Assembly (NCBI GenBank): GCA_023386585.1 | Contig: JAEWJM010000004.1 | Location: 124,001-188,000, forward strand | From: Bacteroidota bacterium | GTDB lineage: Bacteria > Bacteroidota > Bacteroidia > Flavobacteriales > Flavobacteriaceae | Direction: 5' to 3' | DNA length: 64,000 bases | In this document: in pieces, positions 1 through 8,965 of the stretch | Layout: the number at the start of each line of letters is the position of its first letter | How positions within the stretch are numbered: position 1 is the first letter of the stretch | The notes under the pieces: generated by a model | Seen by the model: only the letters and a program-made list of their open reading frames with translations | What the model was told of the DNA's origin: nothing | Database searches by the model: none | Program-made: the position numbers and the translations under genes

Positions 1-153
1 ATTAACAACCTTTTGCTTTGCGATAGTAGTGGAAGAATGCGGAACAGTCTCTGGTGATTTTTTCACACTATCCTTCTTTTCACCATTGCACGCCGAAAAA
101 ATGACGGCCAAAAACGCAATGCAAATCAGGATTAGAGGTTTCAGATTTCTCAT
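1..153 (-). CDS. Lipoprotein N-terminus, cut by window edge
   Basis: Only the first 51 codons lie in the window and the frame is open to the edge. The N-terminus has a basic start (MRNLKP), a hydrophobic stretch and a lipobox FSAC, so the mature protein should begin at Cys22 and be anchored as a lipoprotein. After the Cys comes a charged, low-complexity linker rich in Lys, Ser and Thr, typical of a periplasmic or surface spacer. The functional domain lies outside the window, so no role can be given. It is divergent from truA. Confidence 0.7.
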   Translation of the reverse strand, partial: MRNLKPLILICIAFLAVIFSACNGEKKDSVKKSPETVPHSSTTIAKQKVVN

Positions 154-215
154 ACACAAATTTAAGAAAGTAAGTGTCGTTTGAAGCATTTAAATACGAA
201 GCGCTGATTACTTTG

Positions 216-223
216 TACCTTTG
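216..223 (+). promoter_or_regulatory. -7 box of truA promoter (TACCTTTG)
   Basis: Exact match to the Bacteroidota -7 consensus TAnnTTTG. It ends 18 bases before the proposed TTG start at 242, and it overlaps the upstream in-frame TTG at 221, which therefore cannot be the start. No convincing -33 TTG at 17-23 bp spacing is seen. Confidence 0.6.
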
Positions 224-241
224 CGCAAACTATTCAACTTT

Positions 242-1006
242 TTGAGATACTTCATCGAATTTGCCTACAACGGCTTGGCCTATCACGGCTGGCAGGTACA
301 ACCAAACGCATCGTCGGTTCAGCAGGTGCTCAATCGCGCTTTGTCGCTGGTTTTGGATTTTGACGCGCAAACTACAGGCGCAGGCCGAACAGATACCGGT
401 GTCCATGCCTCGCAAATGTTTGCTCATTTCGATCACGAGGGAATTTCCGATCCTGAATACGTCGTAGAAAAACTCAATTCGTTTCTTCCAAAAGACATCG
501 CGGTAAAACGCATCATCCCCGTTCATGATACTGCGCATGCCCGGTTTGATGCCGTCAAAAGAATCTATAATTATTACATCCACACTTCGAAGAATCCGTT
601 TTTGCAAGGTTTGAGCTGGTTTCAAAAACGACCACTAAACGTTGCGGAGATGAATAAAGCGGCGGCAATTCTTCTTGAGCATACCGACTTCGAATGTTTT
701 TCGAAAGTGAATACGGAGGTGTCGACTTTTAACTGTGCTGTAACAGAAGCGCGTTGGGAGGAACGCGGCGAAAGCCTTATCTTTACCATCGCTGCCGACA
801 GATTTCTGCGAAATATGGTCCGCGCTATTGTTGGAACATTGGTCAATGTTGGACTTGGCCGGCTCGACATTGCCGGATTTGAAGCTGTGATAAACAGCAA
901 AGACCGGAAAGAAGCAGGAATTTCGGTGCCGGCGCACGGACTCTACCTGACAAGCATCGAATATGAGTACATCACTAGCCCTGATGGAAGCGGCATCCTT
1001 TTGTAA
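242..1006 (+). CDS. truA: tRNA pseudouridine(38-40) synthase TruA
   Basis: Isomerises uridines 38-40 of the tRNA anticodon arm to pseudouridine; cytoplasmic. The protein has the family start (MRYFIEFAYNG) and the catalytic motif GRTDTGVHA with Asp51, followed by the second half with the FLRNMVR motif. I start it at TTG 242 rather than TTG 221, because the promoter -7 box covers 221 and known TruA proteins start at this MRYxIEF. Length is 254 residues, normal for the family. The last nine residues (SPDGSGILL) and the stop are encoded by a dispersed structured element, so this tail is repeat-derived and probably not functional. Confidence 0.95.
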   Translation: MRYFIEFAYNGLAYHGWQVQPNASSVQQVLNRALSLVLDFDAQTTGAGRTDTGVHASQMFAHFDHEGISDPEYVVEKLNSFLPKDIAVKRIIPVHDTAHARFDAVKRIYNYYIHTSKNPFLQGLSWFQKRPLNVAEMNKAAAILLEHTDFECFSKVNTEVSTFNCAVTEARWEERGESLIFTIAADRFLRNMVRAIVGTLVNVGLGRLDIAGFEAVINSKDRKEAGISVPAHGLYLTSIEYEYITSPDGSGILL

Positions 1007-1072
1007 AAGCTCAAAGGTTTCGAAAACCTTTGAGGTTTCCAAAAGATACAGCGGACAGCAGGAAAAAGCTGC
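976..1072 (+). ncRNA. Dispersed structured element, copy 1 (Flavo-1-like)
   Basis: Contains the conserved strands GATGGAAGCGGCATCCTTTT and AAAAGATACAGCGGACAGC. The outer stem pairs AGC-CCTG (976-982) with CAGG and GCT after an A-run; the inner stem pairs ATCCTTTTG with CAAAAGAT. The loop carries its own 11-bp palindrome (1010-1034). The element begins inside the truA reading frame, contains its stop codon and ends before the ABC gene. Size, shape and host group resemble my memory of the Rfam Flavo-1 RNA; that name is not verified here. Confidence 0.55.
1010..1034. repeat. Palindrome nested in structured element copy 1
   Basis: CTCAAAGGTTT and AAACCTTTGAG pair over 11 bp around a short centre. 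The right arm runs into ACCTTTGAGGTTT (1026-1038), a 13-mer also present in the longer palindrome at 27360-27392. It fills the loop of copy 1 and may act as a terminator between truA and the ABC gene, although it has no long T-run. Confidence 0.6.
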
Positions 1073-1104
1073 AAAAAAAATCGGCAGCAACTAAACATCA
1101 TCGA

Positions 1105-2871
1105 GTGAAAGCAAAAGCATTTGACACGCGCCTTTTCAAGCGTATCCTACAATATACAAAGCCTTACCGGTTGCGCTTTAACGGCGTTATCTTTTTTGCA
1201 ATATCGCTTTCGGTTTTTGCGGCGTTGCGGCCTTACCTTCTCAAGCAAACGGTTGACGGCTACATAAAAACCCACGATGCACGCGGGCTGCTTTTCTACA
1301 TCACCATAATGGCAGTCGTCCTGCTGATGGAAGTTTTTTCGCAATTTTATTTCGTCTATTGGGCTAACTGGCTCGGACAGGATATTGTAAAGGACATCCG
1401 AACCACAATGTTCAGACATATGCTGAGTTTCCGGATGCGATATTTTGACAATTCACCGGTCGGACAGCTCGTAACGCGGTCGGTTTCCGATATTGAAGCA
1501 ATCGCGCGGATCTTCAGCCAGGGACTTTTTATGATCATCAGCGACCTGATGAAAATGGTTGTCGTTTTAATTTTCATGTTCTATATGAACTGGAAACTCA
1601 CTTGGATCGTCGTGGTCGCAATGCCAATTTTGCTGTATATCACGCGGATCTTCCAGCGCAAAATGCAGGTCACGTTCGAGGAAGTCCGAAACCAGGTCGC
1701 GGCATTAAACACTTTCGTTCAGGAACGTGTAACCGGAATGCGGATCGTGCAGCTTTTTAACCGCGAAGACATCGAAGCCGAAAAATTTGCGGCTATCAAC
1801 CAACGCCACAACAAGGCTTGGATAAAAACAATCTGGTACAACTCCATCTTCTTCCCTATCGCCGACATTATTTCGTCGCTCACTTTGGGATTCGTCGTTT
1901 GGTATGGCGGACTCAAAATCCTCAATGGCGATCATTTCACCACATTCGGCGACTTGTTTTCCTATACGATGTTCATTGGGATGCTTTTCAACCCGCTGCG
2001 GCAGATTGCTGATAAATTCAATGAGATGCAAATGGGAATGATCGCCGCCAACCGGGTTTTTGACATTTTGGACACTGCCGACCAGATTCAGGACAAAGGG
2101 CGCATCGTGGCTCCGCATTTCAAAGGAAACATCAGCTTTAAGAATGTCCACTTTGGTTACATTGCCAAGGAAGATGTTATCAAAGGCATCGACCTTGAAA
2201 TCGCTGCCGGAGAAACTGTTGCGATCGTCGGTGCAACCGGCGCCGGAAAATCGACAATCATCAACCTGCTCAACCGTTTCTATGAAATTCGAAGTGGTGA
2301 AATCAGCATTGACGGCGAAAATATCGATCATTATACTTTGGAATCACTTCGGCGCCAGATCGCAGTTGTTTTGCAGGATGTGTTTTTGTTTGCCGATACA
2401 ATTCTGAACAACATAACCCTAAACGATTCGGCAATTAGCCGTGAAGACGTAATCAAGGCTGCTAAGGCGATTGGCGTGCACGACTTTATCATGAGCCTTC
2501 CCGGCGGCTACGATTACAATGTCAAGGAACGCGGCGTGATGTTGTCATCCGGCCAACGCCAACTGATAGCATTCTTGCGCGCCTACGTCAGTAATCCATG
2601 TATTCTGATTCTGGACGAGGCAACTTCCTCGATCGATTCGTATTCAGAGGAATTGATCCAGCGTGCGACCGAAACAGTTACCAAAGGGCGGACTTCAATC
2701 GTAATTGCACACCGCCTGGCCACGGTCGTCAATGCCGATAAAATTGTCGTAATGGACAAAGGACTGGTCGTCGAGCAAGGCAATCACCAAGAGCTGCTCA
2801 ACCGTGAAGGCGGCTACTACCGAAACCTGTATTTCTCGCAATTCCTTGTAGAAGAAAAAGGCGAAGCGTAG
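1105..2871 (+). CDS. ABC exporter, fused membrane and ATPase domains
   Basis: Type IV (MsbA-like) ABC exporter half-transporter, 588 residues, acting as a dimer in the inner membrane; the substrate cannot be told. An N-terminal six-helix domain (about residues 20-320) is followed by the ATPase domain with Walker A GATGAGKST near residue 376, Q-loop (VLQDVFLF), signature LSSGQ (the usual LSGGQ with one Gly to Ser), Walker B ILILDEATSSID and the H-loop IAHRLAT. The frame stays open upstream to TTG 1030, but that stretch is the right arm of a dispersed element, so I start at GTG 1105 (MKAKAFDTRLFKRIL). Confidence 0.93.
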   Translation: MKAKAFDTRLFKRILQYTKPYRLRFNGVIFFAISLSVFAALRPYLLKQTVDGYIKTHDARGLLFYITIMAVVLLMEVFSQFYFVYWANWLGQDIVKDIRTTMFRHMLSFRMRYFDNSPVGQLVTRSVSDIEAIARIFSQGLFMIISDLMKMVVVLIFMFYMNWKLTWIVVVAMPILLYITRIFQRKMQVTFEEVRNQVAALNTFVQERVTGMRIVQLFNREDIEAEKFAAINQRHNKAWIKTIWYNSIFFPIADIISSLTLGFVVWYGGLKILNGDHFTTFGDLFSYTMFIGMLFNPLRQIADKFNEMQMGMIAANRVFDILDTADQIQDKGRIVAPHFKGNISFKNVHFGYIAKEDVIKGIDLEIAAGETVAIVGATGAGKSTIINLLNRFYEIRSGEISIDGENIDHYTLESLRRQIAVVLQDVFLFADTILNNITLNDSAISREDVIKAAKAIGVHDFIMSLPGGYDYNVKERGVMLSSGQRQLIAFLRAYVSNPCILILDEATSSIDSYSEELIQRATETVTKGRTSIVIAHRLATVVNADKIVVMDKGLVVEQGNHQELLNREGGYYRNLYFSQFLVEEKGEA

Positions 2872-2944
2872 CACCGTGAATTGCCAGTGCCGGCAGTTCC
2901 ATTTAAAATAATTGATTAATTTCGCAACTCAAATAAATCATCAG

Positions 2945-4333
2945 ATGAAATACGATATCATTGTTTTAGGAAGTGGTCCGGGAGGATATGTAACTGCCAT
3001 CAGGGCTTCACAGCTTGGTTTCAAAACAGCCATTGTCGAAAAGGAAAACCTTGGCGGCGTATGCCTTAACTGGGGTTGCATCCCTACGAAAGCGTTGTTG
3101 AAATCGGCGCAGGTTTTCGATTACCTGAAGCACGCTGCCGATTACGGGATGACCGTAACCGCTTTCGACAAGGATTTCAGTGCAGTGATTTCGCGTTCAC
3201 GTGGCGTTGCCGACGGGATGAGCAAAGGAATCCAGTTCCTGATGAAAAAAAATAAAATCGATGTCATCGAAGGCACCGGAAAACTTAAGCCGGGAAAAAA
3301 GATCGATGTGAAATCGGCAAACGGTACGGTTTCCGAATTTTCTGCTGATCATATCATAATTGCAACGGGCGCAAGATCGCGCGAATTGCCAAACCTGCCT
3401 CAGGATGGCAAAAAAGTAATTGGTTACCGTCAGGCTATGAGCCTTGAAACCCAGCCAAAATCCATGATTGTCGTAGGCTCAGGAGCCATTGGGGTCGAGT
3501 TTGCGCACTTTTACAACTCGATGGGAACAGACGTAACCATTATTGAATACCTTCCGAACATCGTTCCGCTGGAAGACGAAGACATTTCCAAACAAATGGA
3601 ACGCTCGATGAAAAAGGCGGGCGTAAAAATAATGACCGGTTCATCGGTAGAACGAATTGAACTTACCGGCAGCGGAGTGCGCGCTTTTGTGAAAACTGCC
3701 AAAGGCGAGGAAACGCTCGAAGCCGAAATCCTGCTTTCTGCCGTCGGAATTAAAACCAACATCGAAAACATCGGCCTGGAAGACTGCGGAATTGCAACAG
3801 ACCGCGACAAAATCCTTGTCAACGATTTTTATCAAACGAATATTCCTGGATATTACGCGATTGGCGATGTGGTTCCCGGCCCGGCACTGGCACACGTTGC
3901 ATCTGCCGAAGGTATTACCTGCGTGGAGAAAATTGCCGGTCTGCACGTAGACAAGATCGACTACGGAAACATTCCGGGTTGTACGTATGCCACGCCGGAA
4001 ATCGCATCCGTAGGATTAACAGAAAAACAAGCGCGCGAAAAAGGATACGAATTGAAAATCGGAAAATTCCCTTTTACGGCGTCAGGTAAGGCAAAAGCTG
4101 CGGGAACGCCTGACGGGTTTGTGAAAGTAATTTTTGATGCCAAATACGGTGAATGGCTGGGCTGTCACATGATCGGCGCGGGAGTGACCGATATGATCGC
4201 CGAAGCGGTTGTCGCACGGAAACTTGAAACCACAGGACACGACGTTTTGAAAGCAATACATCCGCATCCGACTATGAGCGAAGCGGTAATGGAAGCCGTT
4301 GCCGACGCCTACGGAGAAGTGATTCACTTGTAG
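2945..4333 (+). CDS. lpdA: Dihydrolipoyl dehydrogenase (E3)
   Basis: FAD flavoenzyme that reoxidises dihydrolipoyl groups of the 2-oxoacid dehydrogenase complexes or glycine cleavage system with NAD+. It has the FAD motif GSGPGGY at the N-terminus, the redox disulfide in GGVCLNWGCIPTKA, the NAD-binding GSGAIGVEF, the second FAD motif YAIGDV, and the C-terminal interface HPHPTMSEAVMEA with the catalytic His-Glu pair. Length is 462 residues, normal. ATG 2945 is chosen because MKYDIIVLGSGPGGY is the usual start; the frame is open 11 codons further up without reason. No E1 or E2 genes are adjacent. Confidence 0.95.
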   Translation: MKYDIIVLGSGPGGYVTAIRASQLGFKTAIVEKENLGGVCLNWGCIPTKALLKSAQVFDYLKHAADYGMTVTAFDKDFSAVISRSRGVADGMSKGIQFLMKKNKIDVIEGTGKLKPGKKIDVKSANGTVSEFSADHIIIATGARSRELPNLPQDGKKVIGYRQAMSLETQPKSMIVVGSGAIGVEFAHFYNSMGTDVTIIEYLPNIVPLEDEDISKQMERSMKKAGVKIMTGSSVERIELTGSGVRAFVKTAKGEETLEAEILLSAVGIKTNIENIGLEDCGIATDRDKILVNDFYQTNIPGYYAIGDVVPGPALAHVASAEGITCVEKIAGLHVDKIDYGNIPGCTYATPEIASVGLTEKQAREKGYELKIGKFPFTASGKAKAAGTPDGFVKVIFDAKYGEWLGCHMIGAGVTDMIAEAVVARKLETTGHDVLKAIHPHPTMSEAVMEAVADAYGEVIHL

Positions 4334-4465
4334 TTTCAGATTTTATAATCAAAATTTTAGATTGGTTCGCAGTTTAGGTCAATGGCTTAAATCGTGAACC
4401 TTTTCTTTTGAACTTATACTTGCCGGTTTTTTTTGCCGCATGTTGCTTCCGATTGAGTCCGCGTT

Positions 4466-4521
4466 GCTCGTCCTTCATTCATCGTTCGTCATTCGACTTT
4501 TGACTTTCGACTTTCGACTTA
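4466..4521 (+). repeat. Dispersed repeat, copy A (TTTGACTTTCGACTT)
   Basis: Low-complexity stretch with CGTTCGTCATTCGAC followed by TTTGACTTTCGACTTTCGACTT in direct 8-base steps. The same phrase appears in opposite orientation at 36967-37030. It lies in the gap between the dehydrogenase gene and the next gene. Confidence 0.6.
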
Positions 4522-4552
4522 AAATCGTATCTTGGCATTATATGCTTTAGCT

Positions 4553-4870
4553 ATGAATGAACTGACTACACTTTCTGAAGTCCTCAACAATCTTCGGCTT
4601 AAGGGCTACACAACCGACTTCAATGTGGGCGGCAATACGCTGAACAGCACGTCGCATGAATTGGAGCTCCATCCGGATGATTTTGTTGTCGACAAGCATT
4701 ATCGGTTTGAAGGAATGACCGACCCGGCTGATGAAGCTGTCGTGTATGCTATCTCCTCGAAAAAACACGGCCTTAAAGGCGTGCTTGTAAACGGTTACGG
4801 AATTTACAGCGACCCGATTTCAGACGACTTGATGCGAACCTTAAACGAAAAATCCAAAAATGGAAAATAA
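4553..4870 (+). CDS. Small conserved Bacteroidota protein
   Basis: Protein of 105 residues, acidic, without signal peptide or membrane segment, so probably cytoplasmic. I recognise the type (TLSEVLNNLRLKGYTTDF at the start, then LHPDDFVVDKHYRFEGMTDPADEAVVYAISS), which is common in Bacteroidota. Relatives are sometimes labelled phosphoribosylpyrophosphate synthetase in databases as I recall, but the protein is far too short for that enzyme and has no PRPP motif, so I assign no function. ATG 4553 is taken over an upstream TTG at 4532. Its end overlaps the start of the next gene by 11 bases, suggesting translational coupling. Confidence 0.75.
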   Translation: MNELTTLSEVLNNLRLKGYTTDFNVGGNTLNSTSHELELHPDDFVVDKHYRFEGMTDPADEAVVYAISSKKHGLKGVLVNGYGIYSDPISDDLMRTLNEKSKNGK

Positions 4871-5615
4871 AATCGCGCTTGTAACCGGCGGAAGCCGTGG
4901 CCTTGGTAAAGACATGGCGCTTTCACTCGCAAAGAAAGGGATCAATGTGATTCTGACTTACAATACGAACCGTGAAGAAGCGCAAAAAGTGGTTCGCGAA
5001 ATTGAATCGAACAAACTAAAAGCTGCAGCGGTACAGTTGGACGTTGCCGATCTTTCGAAACAGCAGGATTTTTTTGATAATGTCGGCGCAGTACTTTCTT
5101 CCTGGGAAACCGATCGCATCGATTTCCTGATCAACAATGCCGGAACAGGCGCAACAATACCGTTTATGGATGTTACGGAAGCCGACTTCGACAGGTTGAC
5201 GAACATTCATTTGAAAGGAACTTATTTCCTCACGCAAAAGGCACTTCGCATAATGAACGACAACGGTGGAATTGTCTTCATTTCATCGGGAACAACGCGT
5301 TATTGCGTTCCCGGATATTCGGTTTATTCGCCACTGAAAGCCGCTGTTGAAGTGCTGACGAAGTACATTGCAAAGGAAATGGGCGGGCGTGGAATTCGGG
5401 CAAATGTCGTGGCACCCGGACCAATTGAAACCGACTTCAACAATGCTGCCATCAGGAATAATCCGGCAATGAAGCAAAATTTATCGAATATGACCGCTCT
5501 GGGCCGCGTGGGCAATGCCGATGACATCGGAAGTGTCGTTGCTTTCCTTTGCACTGAGGACGCAAAATGGATCAATGGCCAGCGAATAGAAGTTTCCGGC
5601 GGGCTCACACTTTAA
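4860..5615 (+). CDS. Short-chain dehydrogenase/reductase (SDR)
   Basis: Classical SDR oxidoreductase of 251 residues, NAD(P)-dependent and cytoplasmic; the substrate is unknown. The cofactor motif TGGSRGLG (residues 9-16), the NNAG motif (92-95), the catalytic Ser near 142-143, and Tyr156/Lys160 in YSPLK are all present, as is the C-terminal GQRIEVSGG. The start overlaps the preceding small gene by 11 bases, so the two are probably one transcript. The middle Asn of the tetrad appears to be at NIHLKG. Confidence 0.9.
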   Translation: MENKIALVTGGSRGLGKDMALSLAKKGINVILTYNTNREEAQKVVREIESNKLKAAAVQLDVADLSKQQDFFDNVGAVLSSWETDRIDFLINNAGTGATIPFMDVTEADFDRLTNIHLKGTYFLTQKALRIMNDNGGIVFISSGTTRYCVPGYSVYSPLKAAVEVLTKYIAKEMGGRGIRANVVAPGPIETDFNNAAIRNNPAMKQNLSNMTALGRVGNADDIGSVVAFLCTEDAKWINGQRIEVSGGLTL

Positions 5616-5784
5616 AACTTCACCGGTCGACACCAACAAGGAATAGCGGCAATCGCTGTGAGAATCCAGGTTTGGTGCATTCCTGGGCGTTTTAAAAATA
5701 TACTCAACTACAGTACAACATAAGATTGCGTTAAAAAAGGAAATAAATCGGGCAATCAATCGTTTAACCCACAACTTGTTCGCA

Positions 5785-6282
5785 ATGAAAGAGGATGATT
5801 ATATAATTCCGGCACAAACTCAGATTGGCCATGTTCATTTGAAAGTCGCCAATCTGGAACGCGCACTTGAGTTTTATTGCGGCTTGCTCGGGTTTAGCCT
5901 GACGACGCGTTATGGTACCGATGCGGCATTTATTTCTGCCGGAGGGTATCACCATCACATCGGACTGAATACGTGGTACAGCAAGAACGGCCCGAAACCG
6001 AGTCCACACGCCACCGGGCTATTTCATACGGCAATCCTATATAAAAACCGCGTAGAACTTGCGCAGATCCTAAACCGATTGATAGAGGCCGGATATCCGC
6101 TTACCGGAGCTTCCGATCACGGCGTTTCCGAGGCTCTTTATCTTGACGATCCAGATGGTAATGGTGTCGAATTATATTGGGACCGTCCGAAGGAAGAATG
6201 GCCTCAGAAAAGCGACGGATCGCTTGAAATGTATACGCGCCCACTCGATTTGGCGGCGCTTCTTGAAGTCCTCAACAAATAG
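5785..6282 (+). CDS. VOC family protein (glyoxalase/dioxygenase fold)
   Basis: Protein of 165 residues with a vicinal-oxygen-chelate fold, resembling the N-terminal module of CatE-type ring-cleaving dioxygenases. Likely metal ligands are His16 (IGHVHLKV), His81 (GLFHTAI) and Glu129 (DPDGNGVELYWD). The partner or substrate is not evident; ring cleavage, glyoxalase activity or antibiotic binding are all possible in the family. ATG 5785 is used; the upstream TTG at 5776 has no support. Flanking gaps of about 170 and 70 bp show no clear regulatory signal. Confidence 0.82.
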   Translation: MKEDDYIIPAQTQIGHVHLKVANLERALEFYCGLLGFSLTTRYGTDAAFISAGGYHHHIGLNTWYSKNGPKPSPHATGLFHTAILYKNRVELAQILNRLIEAGYPLTGASDHGVSEALYLDDPDGNGVELYWDRPKEEWPQKSDGSLEMYTRPLDLAALLEVLNK

Positions 6283-6351
6283 CCTTTTAACTCAAAAAAA
6301 AGGGATTGAAAAGACAAAAAAAAATCTTAGATTTACAATTCACCTAATAAA

Positions 6352-8754
6352 ATGCAAAATCGCAATACTGCTTCCGAGCCTATGACAACCGATTCGAAAT
6401 CCAATGGAAAGGCACCGGAAATATCGTTAGACAGATTGCCTGTCGCAGTTTTTAGCTGTGATACAAAAGGAATTATTACGTACTACAATAACGCCGCAGA
6501 AAATATTTTCGGATCGGCACCGAAAATCGGAAAAGATCACTGGTACGATCACCTGAAGATATTCGACAACAATCTGAAAAAAATCACTCCGGCGAATTTT
6601 CTTGGAGGCTTTCATGAAGAGCTTTCCGAAGATTCCATCGAAATTTACATCGAACGCACCGATGGCATCCGCTACCATCTTTTATCACAGCCCCAGCCGA
6701 TGTTCGAAAACGACGGACGGCTGTGCGGTTACATCAATACGTTGATTGAACTGAATGATGTTGATGCGGCGAAAGATTCTAAAGATAATGTCGAAAACAA
6801 CGCGGAGCGGTATTACAAAATGATTGATGAAATCAAAGAATATTCAATCATTCTGCTTGATGCCGAAGGGACGATTTTGAACTGGAACCAAGGCGCTAAA
6901 AAAATCCAAGGTTACAGTTCGAAAGAAATAATCGGTAAAAATTTTAGTGTTTTTTATTCTACTGACGACCGTGAAGAGGCACTTCCGGAAAAGCTTTTGC
7001 AGATGGCAGCTGAACGCGGAAATGCTACGCAGGAAGGCTGGCGGGTGAAGAAAGACGGAAGCCGCTTTTGGGGATCGGTGACAATTACAGCGCTCCATTC
7101 GGCTAATGGTGAAGTAATCGGGTATTCCAACGTGACAACGGATTTATCCGATTCGAAAGCGGCACAGGAAACGCAACGCCGGCATTTACTTGAGCTGGAA
7201 CACAAAAACGAAGAACTTAAACGTAGCGAAGAAAGATATCATCAGATGATTGCCGAAGTTGAAGATTACGCCATCATACTTCTGGATACACAGGGAAACA
7301 TCCTGAACTGGAACAAAGGCGCAGAAAAGATTAAAGGTTATACGCCTGAAGAAGCCGTCGGCCGCCACTTCAGCATTTTTTATCTTGCCGAAGACGTTGA
7401 AAAAGGATTGCCGCAATCCTTGATGGCCAAGGCACGGGAAGTGGGCAAAGCTACTCACGAAGGCTGGCGCGTAAAAAAAGACGGTACCAATTTCTGGGGA
7501 TCGATAGTCATTACGGCGTTGCACGATTCCGAAAACAATATAATCGGTTTTTCAAAGGTCACCCGCGATCTTACCGAGCGTAAAATGCTTGAAGAAAAGC
7601 AGGACCGCATCAAAGCGGAGCTACTTTATAAAAATGAACTGCTTCAGCGCAGCGAGGAACGGTACCATAAAATGATTGCGGAAGTAGAAGACTACGCGAT
7701 TATTTTGCTTGATCTTGACGGTAATATATTGAACTGGAACAAGGGGGCCGAAAATATTAAAGGTTATTCCGAAAAGGAAATAATAGGTAAGAACTTCCGG
7801 ATATTCTACCTCGAAGAAGATCGAAAGGCGGGTCTTCCCGAAAAGTTAATGGCGACTGCCATCAAGAATAATCGCGCAACACATGAAGGCTGGCGCGTGC
7901 GAAAAGACGGAACCCGCTTCTGGGGCAGCATTGTAATCACGGCGCTCCACGACGATGAAAACAACATAATAGGGTTCTCAAAGGTAACGCGCGACCTTAC
8001 GCAGAAAAAAGAAGCCGATGACCAAATGGTAGCTTACGCACGCGAAATTGAATACCAAAATCAGCAGTTGGAAGAATACGCTTACGTTGCCTCGCATGAC
8101 CTTCAGGAACCATTGCGCAAAATCAGGATTTATTGCGAATTGCTTGAAAACAGCCTTGACAAGCCTGAAATGGCGCGGAAAAACCTTGATAAAATAACCT
8201 CCTCGGCAAGCCGAATGGCGACGTTGATAAAGGATGTACTTACTTATTCGCAACTCTCCCATACCGGAAACCACGTTGTTGAAACCGATCTCGGACTCAT
8301 AGTAGAACACATTAAGGACGATTTTGCGATGCTGCTGGAGCAACGCAACGGCCAGGTACATCACTCCGGCCTGCAGCCAATTTGCGCAATCCCGATCCAG
8401 ATGCACCAATTGTTCTCAAACCTGATCAACAATGGGTTAAAATTCTCAGACCGCCAACCTCGCGTGGAAATAGTCGGACAAAAAGTTTCGGGAAAGGATG
8501 TTGAACCGTTTGTCAACTACAATCGTGAAAAGGAATATCTGCGAATAACGATCAGCGACAACGGAATCGGGTTTGATCAGGCGTACGAAGAGCAGATTTT
8601 TAAGATGTTCCAACGCCTCGACGACCAGCGAAAAGGCACCGGAATCGGCCTCGCACTTTGTAAGAAAATAGTTGAAAACCACCATGGCGACGTTTCGGTC
8701 AAAAGCGTCCGCGGCGAAGGCACAACATTCACCATTTTACTACCTGTAAAATAA
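6352..8754 (+). CDS. Sensor histidine kinase with four PAS domains
   Basis: Soluble (no membrane segment) sensor kinase of 800 residues. PAS1 covers about 24-130. Three further PAS/PAC modules start near residues 151, 293 and 436 and are strikingly alike: each has RYxxMIxE(I/V), then ILNWNxGAxxIxGY, and ends with EGWRVxKDGxxFWGS. After them comes a DHp helix with the phospho-acceptor His582 in ASHDLQEPLRK, and a catalytic domain with N-box NLINNGLKF, G1 DNGIGF and G2 GTGIGLALCKK. No receiver is fused. A second PAS kinase follows 211 bp downstream. PAS ligands cannot be predicted. Confidence 0.93.
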   Translation: MQNRNTASEPMTTDSKSNGKAPEISLDRLPVAVFSCDTKGIITYYNNAAENIFGSAPKIGKDHWYDHLKIFDNNLKKITPANFLGGFHEELSEDSIEIYIERTDGIRYHLLSQPQPMFENDGRLCGYINTLIELNDVDAAKDSKDNVENNAERYYKMIDEIKEYSIILLDAEGTILNWNQGAKKIQGYSSKEIIGKNFSVFYSTDDREEALPEKLLQMAAERGNATQEGWRVKKDGSRFWGSVTITALHSANGEVIGYSNVTTDLSDSKAAQETQRRHLLELEHKNEELKRSEERYHQMIAEVEDYAIILLDTQGNILNWNKGAEKIKGYTPEEAVGRHFSIFYLAEDVEKGLPQSLMAKAREVGKATHEGWRVKKDGTNFWGSIVITALHDSENNIIGFSKVTRDLTERKMLEEKQDRIKAELLYKNELLQRSEERYHKMIAEVEDYAIILLDLDGNILNWNKGAENIKGYSEKEIIGKNFRIFYLEEDRKAGLPEKLMATAIKNNRATHEGWRVRKDGTRFWGSIVITALHDDENNIIGFSKVTRDLTQKKEADDQMVAYAREIEYQNQQLEEYAYVASHDLQEPLRKIRIYCELLENSLDKPEMARKNLDKITSSASRMATLIKDVLTYSQLSHTGNHVVETDLGLIVEHIKDDFAMLLEQRNGQVHHSGLQPICAIPIQMHQLFSNLINNGLKFSDRQPRVEIVGQKVSGKDVEPFVNYNREKEYLRITISDNGIGFDQAYEEQIFKMFQRLDDQRKGTGIGLALCKKIVENHHGDVSVKSVRGEGTTFTILLPVK

Positions 8755-8840
8755 CTTTTTAAAGGTCAATCATTTAGCGTTTATTTTAAAAAAACACCCC
8801 AAATAAATTACACTTTAAGTGGTTCATTGTTATTAATGTC

Positions 8841-8848
8841 TATCTTTG
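8841..8848 (+). promoter_or_regulatory. -7 box candidate (TATCTTTG) before second kinase
   Basis: Exact TAnnTTTG match in the 211-bp gap between the two kinase genes. The predicted leader is about 110 bases, longer than for other genes in the window, so the assignment is moderate. The rest of the gap shows no other clear signal. Confidence 0.4.
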
Positions 8849-8965
8849 ACCTACGCTTCTACGCAGGATAATACATACACTACTTTTTACATGCGAAAGG
8901 TTATGCTGTAGTTTATCCTTATTAACCCTATTCTTTTACCGATTAAGCTGTTCTGCTGGTAGTGT

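Noticed and set aside
1705..2331. 208-codon minus-strand frame inside the ABC exporter gene
   Set aside because: Antisense to well-conserved exporter motifs; no domain, promoter or RBS of its own.
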